A stretch of DNA of 6,148 bases, taken from contig DYOJ01000148.1 in NCBI GenBank assembly GCA_020720705.1, positions 1-6,148 on the forward strand, read 5' to 3'. The notes under the pieces are model-generated. The model made no database searches. It was not told where the DNA came from and saw nothing but the letters and a program-made list of their open reading frames with translations. This document shows, piece by piece, positions 1 to 5,973 of this stretch. Positions within the stretch are counted from its first letter, which is position 1, and every line of letters starts with the position of its first letter. The stretch is from Acetofilamentum sp. Lineage in GTDB: Bacteria; Bacteroidota; Bacteroidia; Bacteroidales; JAADGE01. The translations under genes were made by a program, and so were the position numbers.

Positions 1-165
1 CTGAATTTACTGAAACTGAAAGCAGAAACTTAAAAATTTATCACCAAAATTTACACTGAATTTACTGAAACTGAAAGCAGAAACTTAAAAATTTATCACC
101 AAAATTTACACTGAATTTACTGAAACTGAAAATAGAAACTTAAAAATTTGTCGCCAAAATTTACG
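1..165. repeat. Three tandem 55-bp direct repeats at the end of the upstream unit
   Basis: Units lie at 1-55, 56-110 and 111-165. The first two are identical. The third differs at five positions (unit positions 22, 23, 40, 43 and 55). Each unit starts CTGAATTTACTGAAACTGAA and ends CCAAAATTTACA. Because the array starts at the window edge, more copies may lie upstream. The period is not a multiple of three, so the array is unlikely to be coding. The following stretch, 166-217, is AT-rich with an A-run (203-213) and contains looser TGAAA-type echoes but no gene. I infer that this is the non-coding 3' tail of the cassette-like unit preceding the attC-like site at 218-352. Confidence 0.95.
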
Positions 166-217
166 CTTTATTAAATCATAATTGACTGAAATACAGTGAA
201 AAGCAAAAAAAAACCGA

Positions 218-352
218 ACCGCCAACAAGCGTTTTGCAAGATTGCGGGGTAAGTGCTTAATTTAAAGTTTTGGCTTATCTTTGTGGTCAGTGAATAACCA
301 AAAGTAAAGGCAAATTTAGCCCGCAACCTCGCAAAGCGCTGGACCGTTACCT
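218..352 (+). other. attC-like recombination site 1 (left boundary of the central unit)
   Basis: The core runs from AAC (224-226) to GTT (346-348), 123-125 bp. The left arm 228-248 (AGCGTTTTGC...TTGCGGG) is the reverse complement of the right arm 320-340 at 18 of 21 positions. Between arms and boundary triplets lie unequal spacers, 1 nt on the left and 5 nt (GGACC) on the right. The unpaired loop is 249-319. An AAC...GTT frame with a long imperfect stem and asymmetric spacers is the layout of integron attC sites. The outer heptamers fit the classical RYYYAAC/GTTRRRY consensus only partly (about 5 of 7 each), so this is a divergent attC-like element. By analogy, exchange would occur between G346 and T347. 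The outer flanks (CCGCCAAC on the left, GTTACC on the right) do not match each other, as expected for a composite site between two different cassettes. Confidence 0.72.
276..291 (+). promoter_or_regulatory. Promoter-like box in the loop of attC-like site 1
   Basis: TATCTTTG at 276-283 matches exactly the Bacteroidota housekeeping -7 element TAnnTTTG. It faces the 1028-aa gene. A start site near 289-291 (in CAGT, 288-291) would give a leader of about 135 nt. The -33 region is weak, since no TTTG stands about 19 nt upstream. The equivalent loop of site 2 carries TATTTTTA and the same CAGT at nearly the same distances from the stem, which supports a conserved element and not a chance match. Activity is inferred. 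Confidence 0.5.
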
Positions 353-425
353 GATACCGCCGAGCTACACGAACCGCTCAAAAAGTATCGAAAAAACGGA
401 AAATAATCACTAAAACAAAATAAAA
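349..425 (+). other. Leader region of the large first gene
   Basis: These 77 nt join the left cassette boundary to the first start codon. They contain ACCGCC (356-361) and ACCGCTC (373-379), which resemble the CCGC-starting repeat units at the other end of the unit, and an A-rich run just before the ATG. No Shine-Dalgarno sequence is present, as is normal for Bacteroidota, where A-rich leaders support initiation. No small ORF is convincing here. Confidence 0.4.
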
Positions 426-3400
426 ATGAGTACAGAAAACAAAAACCAGCACACACTTTTTAGATTTCAAAGTTTAAGAAATCCCGAATTGTCGAAAAAG
501 AAAGACCAAACCAAAAGGTTTGTATTTCATCCTGACAATAGAAACGGAAAGTTTTTTGACGGCATGAACAACCGAAATGGCGAAACTAAATGGCAAAATT
601 TAATCACAACGGCCTCAACTTTTGTCGCTTTTCAAACGCTTGAAGAATTAGAAACATTTGTAGGAAAAGAAGTTTTAGAAACTGCAAGTTGGCTGTCAAG
701 AAACCGAACTAAATTTGACTCAAATATAGTTTTAAAATCACTCGGCGGTATAGAAATTATCGACTTAAAAAAAGAATTCAATCTTTGGGACAACCTTTTT
801 TATCAAGTTGTTACCCAAAAAGACTTTTATATAAAGGAGAACATAATGCATGTTTTGGTTTTAATGAACTTGATAAAAGAAACCAACAACACAAATGCCA
901 GCAGACCAATTATTGACATTGTAGATGAACCTGCAAAAATTGATTATTTACCACTTTTGGCACAAGCAAGAGTAGTTTTGCCAACAATTTTATTTGAAGC
1001 CGAACAAACATTTGAAAACATATCTTTTGAAAAAGCAAGTGCAAACGACAAGCCAAGTCTTGAAGAAGTACAAAAAACAAATCAACAAACCGCCAATCAA
1101 AATATAGTTTCATTAGAAACGGCACAAAAAGAGGTTTCTCAATTAGATAAAAAATATCAAAAAGAATTTTCAAAGGCATACAAAACTGCATTAACTGCAC
1201 ACGAAAAAATCACAAAACCATTAATCCAAAAATATCAAGACGATTTAAACACCGAAAAAAGAAAACTTTGTGCAACGCCAAGACATGAAAATTACGACCC
1301 ATTAGATTTTTGCAACCAACCCGATGTGAAATATCCTGAATTGCCTGAATTTGAATTTGATTTTCCACAAAACGCAGATGCGAAATTTCTAAAAGAAGAT
1401 TTGTCAAAAGAAAGTTATGCAACTTTAGAACGAATTAACGCTGTTGAAGACAATGATTCTTATGCAGAAATCACAGAAAAAATTCAGTACGCCATAAAAT
1501 CAGAACAAAAAACAATTGTCGAAAACACCAATTTTTCAACTCCTGTATTATTGATTAATGGGATTACTATTGCCGTAAATCCTTCAAAATCATTACTTGC
1601 AAGGGGTGTAAATGATAAAACTGACCCTGCTTTCGTACCCGAAAAATTTGGCGTTCGCAATATTGGTATTGCCGATTATAAAAAAGTAGTTTCTCATGTT
1701 TGCTGTTACGATGCTGGCGAAGTGTCGCATATCGAAAACATAATGGCAAAAGAAATGCGAAGTAAAACTACCACTCGTGAGCATATTGAAGAGTTTACCG
1801 AACAAACAGAAACCTCACAAGAAAAAGAAAGTTTAACAGACACATCAACTACCGAACGCTTTGAAATGCAAACCGAAGTTTCAAAACTTTTGGCAGAACA
1901 AAAACAAGCATCGGCAAGTGCCAATTTCCACGCAGGTTGGGGTACAGAAGGTGCTGAATATACCCTTGATGTAGGAGCAAACTACGCAACAAATACCTCA
2001 AAAGAAGAGTCGAATAGACAAGCCGTAACCCAAGCCAAAGACATTACAAACCGTGCCATGGAGCGGATTGTTACCAAAGTGCGACATGAAACCATACGAA
2101 AAGTAACTGACAGATTTAAGGAAGAAAATGTTCATGTTTTTGATAATCGAGAGGGCGAACACCATGTTTCTGGAATATATCGTTTTGTAAATTCCATCTA
2201 CAAAAATCAAATTTTCAATTATGGCAAACGGATGATGTATGAGTTTATGATTCCGCAACCAAGCAAATTACATTTGTTAGGAATGCTTGAAAATACTAAT
2301 GGTTTAAACACCATAAAATTACAAAAACCCGAAGACCCAAGATTAAATGGATTGCCAAATGCAAGTACCTTAAATTCTGTAAATGCCAATTTTTGGGCAT
2401 CAAAATTTGGAGTGGAGATTAAACCTTGTGATGATGAATTTGTTTATAAAAGCACAACTTTTGAATACTCAAACCGGCAGAGAGAAAATTTAGTTGCAAA
2501 ACCACTTTCTATAAAAATCCCCACAAATTATAAAACTGTTCGTGCAAAATACAAAAGTAGTGGTGGTGGTGAGGGAAGTCCAGCATGGGGTCATAAATTT
2601 GAAATGTATGTTGGTACTTCTATCATTACAACAAATGCCCAAAATACATTTGTGGCGATTGATAGTCATAAAGACGAAGCTCCGATTTCTGTAATACTAG
2701 TAGATTATCATTATGTAAATGCAGCCATAACTGTTGAATGCCAACTAACTAATGAAGCAAAGGAAAACTGGCAAACCCAAACCTTCAACACAATCATAAA
2801 AGGATACGAAACCAAAATGGCAGAATACCTTTCGTCTTTATCAGACAATCAATCAACTCGAGAATCCAACCCAGGTTTTTACAGACAAATCGAGCAATTG
2901 GTTTTAAGAAAAAACTGTATTTCGTATTTAATGGACGAAAGCAAAATGGGACAAGGTTTTTATAGTTTTACTGACCCAGCCACAAAAGATTTAGCCAATT
3001 TCCATATCAACCAAACCCAAGATATGGACAACTACGCCAGTTTTGCCAAGTTTATGGAACAAGCTTTTGAGTGGAATTTAATGTCTTACAATTTCTACCC
3101 ATTCTATTGGGGTAAAAGAGACGATTGGAACGAATTATACCAATTTGAATGCAACGACCCACTGTTTCGCAACTTCATGCAAAGCGGAATGGCACGAGTA
3201 GTTGTTACCGTAAAACCCGGTTTTGAAAATGCCGTAATGCACTACATGACCACAGGACAAATCTGGAACGGAGGCGAAATTCCAGTATTAGGCAACCCTC
3301 TTTATTTATCAATAGTCGATGAAATAAAAGAACAAGAATACACCGTCGAAGAAACTTGGGAAACCGTAGTGCCAACCAGTTTAATAGCCCTACAAAGCAG

Positions 3401-3512
3401 TGGCGTAGCCATAGACGCTTGCGGTTTGCCATGCGGTACAGACTGCATCGACCACGCCGACAATCATTTTAAAGTGAACGATGCCACAATAGGCAAAAAA
3501 ATAAAAGAGTAA
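426..3512 (+). CDS. Large uncharacterised protein, 1028 aa, with coiled coils and a central beta-hairpin-like segment
   Basis: I do not recognise a named family with certainty. There is no signal peptide or clear transmembrane helix. Residues 1-190 are mixed helical. Residues 200-275 are a long charged, probably coiled-coil helix. A conserved-looking block begins at GEVSHIEN (431-438), continues as an E/T/S/Q-rich helix (about 440-494), then an alternating-residue stretch rich in small and aromatic residues (about 495-525) that could form a beta-hairpin, and then a second long helix (about 526-570). IFNYGKRMMYEFMIPQP (596-612) looks like a signature. The C-terminal half is beta-rich, and the tail has clustered cysteines (999, 1003, 1007) in CGLPCGTDC. 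From memory, similar blocks occur in large unannotated proteins of several phyla, possibly near contractile injection systems; treat this as weak recall. The hairpin between two long helices would also fit a pore-forming or membrane-inserting protein (inference). The ATG at 426 follows an A-rich leader. The gene ends 9 nt before a strong terminator, so it may be transcribed alone. Confidence 0.93.
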   Translation: MSTENKNQHTLFRFQSLRNPELSKKKDQTKRFVFHPDNRNGKFFDGMNNRNGETKWQNLITTASTFVAFQTLEELETFVGKEVLETASWLSRNRTKFDSNIVLKSLGGIEIIDLKKEFNLWDNLFYQVVTQKDFYIKENIMHVLVLMNLIKETNNTNASRPIIDIVDEPAKIDYLPLLAQARVVLPTILFEAEQTFENISFEKASANDKPSLEEVQKTNQQTANQNIVSLETAQKEVSQLDKKYQKEFSKAYKTALTAHEKITKPLIQKYQDDLNTEKRKLCATPRHENYDPLDFCNQPDVKYPELPEFEFDFPQNADAKFLKEDLSKESYATLERINAVEDNDSYAEITEKIQYAIKSEQKTIVENTNFSTPVLLINGITIAVNPSKSLLARGVNDKTDPAFVPEKFGVRNIGIADYKKVVSHVCCYDAGEVSHIENIMAKEMRSKTTTREHIEEFTEQTETSQEKESLTDTSTTERFEMQTEVSKLLAEQKQASASANFHAGWGTEGAEYTLDVGANYATNTSKEESNRQAVTQAKDITNRAMERIVTKVRHETIRKVTDRFKEENVHVFDNREGEHHVSGIYRFVNSIYKNQIFNYGKRMMYEFMIPQPSKLHLLGMLENTNGLNTIKLQKPEDPRLNGLPNASTLNSVNANFWASKFGVEIKPCDDEFVYKSTTFEYSNRQRENLVAKPLSIKIPTNYKTVRAKYKSSGGGEGSPAWGHKFEMYVGTSIITTNAQNTFVAIDSHKDEAPISVILVDYHYVNAAITVECQLTNEAKENWQTQTFNTIIKGYETKMAEYLSSLSDNQSTRESNPGFYRQIEQLVLRKNCISYLMDESKMGQGFYSFTDPATKDLANFHINQTQDMDNYASFAKFMEQAFEWNLMSYNFYPFYWGKRDDWNELYQFECNDPLFRNFMQSGMARVVVTVKPGFENAVMHYMTTGQIWNGGEIPVLGNPLYLSIVDEIKEQEYTVEETWETVVPTSLIALQSSGVAIDACGLPCGTDCIDHADNHFKVNDATIGKKIKE

Positions 3513-3521
3513 CAAAAAAAG

Positions 3522-3555
3522 AAAAAGATTGTGGGCGAAGCCCACAATCTTTTTT
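3522..3555 (+). terminator. Intrinsic terminator after the large gene
   Basis: A perfect 15-bp stem pairs 3522-3536 with 3540-3554 around a GAA loop. The core is GATTGTGGGC/GCCCACAATC, followed by a run of T (3550-3555) and more T-rich sequence. It begins 9 nt after the stop codon of the 1028-aa gene and ends 27 nt before the next start codon. The A-run on the left gives the other strand a T-run as well, so it could work in both directions. Confidence 0.92.
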
Positions 3556-3581
3556 ATTATTTTCACCAATAGAGATATGAT

Positions 3582-4841
3582 ATGACACGAGAAACATTAG
3601 ATAAATTAAGAGGCATGGGCATGGGCATGGTTTTTGGACCCGAATACGATGTATTGGCAAATACTTTGGAGGCAAGCCGAAAAGCCAGTGCAGATAATGC
3701 AAAAATTAGAAATATTGAATACAAACCCGATGTGCAAAAGAAAGATGAGTTTCAATATTTTAAAGTGAAAGTTAGTTTGAGTAACGATTATTATTTAGGC
3801 AGTGTAGAACTTGAAATTGATGGTAGGACTTTTATTGCAACACAAAAAAGTAAAACTTTTGAACAAAATGCATTTTATGCTAATGTGTTTGTAGATTTTT
3901 CGAGTATAGTGCGAGTTGAAGAAAATTTTACAATTACAGCAAGATTGAAAGATATTTTAGGAATTGTGTCTGATACAAAAACAAAAACACTGATGGTGGT
4001 AAGTGGAGGCAGTGTAATTGATTTGAGTGAAGCCACAAATACACCAAAATTAAAAAATATAAAATCTGAGGCTGATTTTACATTTGATGATATTAGTGAA
4101 GTATGGGAGGATGCTAGCAATGAAAAAGTTCAAAGTATAGTTGATGAACTCAATCAATCATATACTGTTGAAGGTAAGACTAAAAAACTATATGAAATTT
4201 TTGAGTTAGATACAGATTTACGAAGATGCCATTTTTTTGCTCAAGCATTTGTAGAAAGTGGTGCTGGTTTAAAAGGTGCTTTCGAAGGAGAAAGTTTGAA
4301 TTATACGGTTGAGAAATTAAAATCCGGGTATCCATATAGTGCGTTTTTAAAAGACCCTTATAAAACTAAAGCAGAAAGCATTGGTAGAAAAGAAACATAT
4401 AGTAAAATCAAAAAAAAGAAAATTGTTACACAAAAAGCTGACCAAAAAGCAATCGCAAATATAGCATACGCAGATGAAAATAGAGCAAAGGGATACAAAC
4501 TTGGTAATACAGAGGATGGTGATGGATGGAAATTTAGAGGTAGAGGATTATTACAAATCACAGGAAGAAGTAATTATAACGATATTCAAAAAATAATTGA
4601 CAAAAAACTTCCATCATCTGGAATAGATTTGAGTTCAGGGAAAGATTTATTCACTGCAAAAGAAGCTGTTTTTGCGGGATTAGGTGATTGGGTTTTTAGA
4701 AATATTGCAAATAGTGCAGATAAAGGAAGTAAAAAAGAAAATGTTGATGAAATCACTAAACTCATAAATAAAAGCACAAAATCATATGATTATAGAAGCG
4801 AAACTTTCGAAAGATTAAAGAAAATTTTTAATATTTACTAA
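3582..4841 (+). CDS. GH19 lysozyme/chitinase-type protein with N-terminal beta domain; probable cell-wall-degrading effector
   Basis: This is a 419-aa protein. Residues 1-40 are a short helical head with a Gly-Met repeat (11-16). Residues about 43-140 alternate beta strands (FKVKVSLS, SVELEIDG, NFTITARL) and may form an Ig-like sandwich. About 145-200 is a linker. Residues about 200-419 are a glycoside hydrolase family 19 domain. RCHFFAQAFVESGAG (215-229) supplies the likely catalytic acid E225, FEGESLNYT (234-242) gives E235/E237 as second-acid candidates, IANIAYADEN (291-300) follows, and GRGLLQITGRSNY (320-332) is the classical GH19 substrate-cleft motif. GH19 enzymes of this bacterial type cut peptidoglycan or chitin beta-1,4 links; next to an exported TPR protein, peptidoglycan is the likelier target. 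There is no signal peptide, so release would need a secretion machine, phage-type lysis or an injection system (inference). The ATG at 3582 is chosen because the ATG at 3577 is followed at once by TGA. A lysine-rich insert (275-282) appears loop-like. A harmless housekeeping chitinase is less likely given the N-terminal fusion and neighbour. Confidence 0.93.
   Translation: MTRETLDKLRGMGMGMVFGPEYDVLANTLEASRKASADNAKIRNIEYKPDVQKKDEFQYFKVKVSLSNDYYLGSVELEIDGRTFIATQKSKTFEQNAFYANVFVDFSSIVRVEENFTITARLKDILGIVSDTKTKTLMVVSGGSVIDLSEATNTPKLKNIKSEADFTFDDISEVWEDASNEKVQSIVDELNQSYTVEGKTKKLYEIFELDTDLRRCHFFAQAFVESGAGLKGAFEGESLNYTVEKLKSGYPYSAFLKDPYKTKAESIGRKETYSKIKKKKIVTQKADQKAIANIAYADENRAKGYKLGNTEDGDGWKFRGRGLLQITGRSNYNDIQKIIDKKLPSSGIDLSSGKDLFTAKEAVFAGLGDWVFRNIANSADKGSKKENVDEITKLINKSTKSYDYRSETFERLKKIFNIY
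3612..3629 (+). repeat. Three in-frame GGCATG hexamers
   Basis: GGCATG is repeated exactly three times near the start of the GH19 gene and encodes the Gly-Met run at residues 11-16. Changes in copy number would keep the frame and add or remove Gly-Met pairs. The run also offers in-frame alternative ATG codons. Confidence 0.85.
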
Positions 4842-4844
4842 ATT

Positions 4845-5711
4845 ATGAAAAATAAAACTCTACTTATATTAATTTATACTCTTAAATTATTTGGTCAAAA
4901 AGAAAATATAGACAATAAAAAATTTGAAAAATATTTGCCTAATAATTTTGAAATAAATACAATTACATCTGGCAAATTTGACGATGACTTATTAAATGAT
5001 TATTTGCTAATCTTAAATAATAAAACTGAAAATGTTGAAAATCTAATAACGAATAAAGATACTTTGTCAAAAAGAAAAGTAATTATTTTAAAAGGACTAT
5101 CAGAAAACAATTTTAAAAAAATTTATGATAATGATAATTTAGTGCCTTGTAGAGAATATGGAGGTAAAAGTGATAATTTATATGACTCATTATCAATAAA
5201 TAAAAGTATATTCAGTTATAAAACCTGTGAAGCACCATTAGAAAAAGAATCATATAAAATAAAAACATTTAAATTAAAATATATAAATAATGAATTTATA
5301 TTAATTTATTACAAAGAACATTATTACAAAAGTCCAGAGGACAACGATGGAATTGTTGTTGAAATTAATGAAAAGGATATTAACCAAGAGGTATCAAAAA
5401 AATTTAATTTTTATGATTGGTTACTTGATGATTATGTTATAATTAGAAAAAGCAATGTTTTAAAATTTAATAATTTAGCATTCACATATTATAAAAGAAA
5501 AGACTATTATGATGCAGAATATCTGTTAAACAAAATAATAAAGTTTGCACCAACCCGAGTAGTCGCCTATCTCAATATAGCCGATTGCTATTGGGAAACC
5601 AAAGACAAACCAAAAGCCATAGAAAACTACAAAAAATACATTCAATTAATGACAGAGCAAAAAAAAGACTTAAAGAAAATACCAAAGTATGTATATGAAA
5701 GAATAAAATAG
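4845..5711 (+). CDS. Exported TPR protein, probable immunity partner of the GH19 protein
   Basis: This is a 288-aa protein. The N-terminus MKNKTLLILIYTLKLFGQ is a typical Bacteroidota Sec signal peptide, with cleavage likely near residues 17-18. There is no lipobox cysteine; the first Cys is residue 102. Residues 20-200 match no family I recognise and are rich in Asn, Lys, Ile and Tyr. Two tetratricopeptide repeats follow, about 204-236 (NNLAFTYYKRKDYYDAEYLL) and 237-270 (AYLNIADCYWETKDKPKAIE), then a basic tail ending KIPKYVYERIK. Similar TPR tails occur in proteins beside toxin or effector genes (family knowledge from memory). The start is 3 nt after the GH19 stop codon, so the two are almost certainly translated from one mRNA. 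The periplasmic location matches the site where a peptidoglycan hydrolase would act. GC is about 15-20% near the start but about 45% at 5551-5610, suggesting a mosaic gene. It could instead be a general scaffold protein; the immunity role is inferred. Confidence 0.9.
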   Translation: MKNKTLLILIYTLKLFGQKENIDNKKFEKYLPNNFEINTITSGKFDDDLLNDYLLILNNKTENVENLITNKDTLSKRKVIILKGLSENNFKKIYDNDNLVPCREYGGKSDNLYDSLSINKSIFSYKTCEAPLEKESYKIKTFKLKYINNEFILIYYKEHYYKSPEDNDGIVVEINEKDINQEVSKKFNFYDWLLDDYVIIRKSNVLKFNNLAFTYYKRKDYYDAEYLLNKIIKFAPTRVVAYLNIADCYWETKDKPKAIENYKKYIQLMTEQKKDLKKIPKYVYERIK

Positions 5712-5713
5712 AA

Positions 5714-5749
5714 ATAAAAGACTTCTGGCTACCGTCCAAAGTCTTTTAT
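5714..5749 (+). other. Hairpin just after the TPR gene, possible weak terminator
   Basis: ATAAAAGACTT (5714-5724) pairs perfectly with AAGTCTTTTAT (5739-5749) across a 14-nt loop. It starts 3 nt after the stop codon. The stem is AT-rich and no T-run follows, so it is a poor intrinsic terminator. It may be an RNA-stability element. The right arm belongs to the first unit of the 21-bp array, so the hairpin may also have arisen by inversion of repeat-like sequence. Confidence 0.45.
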
Positions 5750-5962
5750 CTTCCGCTTTATAACTATTTTCAACCGCATTATAACAATTACAATCCGCTT
5801 TAAGACATTTATTAACCGCTTTAAGAATTTTACAAACCGCTCCAAGACAATTTTAATCCGCTTTAAGAAAACGCCAATCCGCCCCAAGACTTTTACCCTC
5901 CGCCGATAGAATATTAGCACCCGCATTAAGACTTTTAGCGCCCGCTTTAAAACTGGAAAACA
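5732..5962. repeat. Array of eleven 21-bp repeats in exact register, each half conserved and half variable
   Basis: Units start at 5732, 5753, 5774, 5795, 5816, 5837, 5858, 5879, 5900, 5921 and 5942, with no insertion or deletion anywhere. The consensus first half is CCGCTTTAAGAC. CCGC is present in ten units and is CCGT in the first. The second half (9 nt) is AT-rich and variable, often starting TTTTA. A degenerate unit may precede it at 5711-5731, touching the stop codon of the TPR gene. The array fills most of the gene-free stretch 5712-5985, directly before attC-like site 2. Twenty-one bp is two turns of B-DNA and also seven codons. The function is unknown. No Cas gene is nearby, and the variable parts are too short to be CRISPR spacers. 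Confidence 0.92.
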
Positions 5963-5973
5963 AACCACTCAAA

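Noticed and set aside
1..425. tRNA or other structured RNA gene in the left gene-free region
   Set aside because: The only strong fold is the attC-like hairpin. I see no cloverleaf or T-loop sequence.
910..2258. Several minus-strand open frames inside the 1028-aa gene
   Set aside because: They lie antisense to a well-formed long gene, have shadow-like compositions and no supporting start context.
3558..3565. TATTTTCA as a -7 promoter box for the GH19 gene
   Set aside because: It matches TAnnTTTG only partly, the upstream part would fall inside the terminator stem, and the leader would be about 10 nt.
3577..3579. Earlier ATG for the GH19 gene
   Set aside because: It reads ATG-ATA-TGA and stops after two codons.
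3875..4777. Minus-strand open frames across the GH19 gene
   Set aside because: They are antisense shadows of a gene with clear GH19 motifs.
5732..5962. CRISPR array
   Set aside because: Conserved parts are about 12 bp and variable parts about 9 bp, far below CRISPR repeat and spacer lengths. There is no leader or cas gene.
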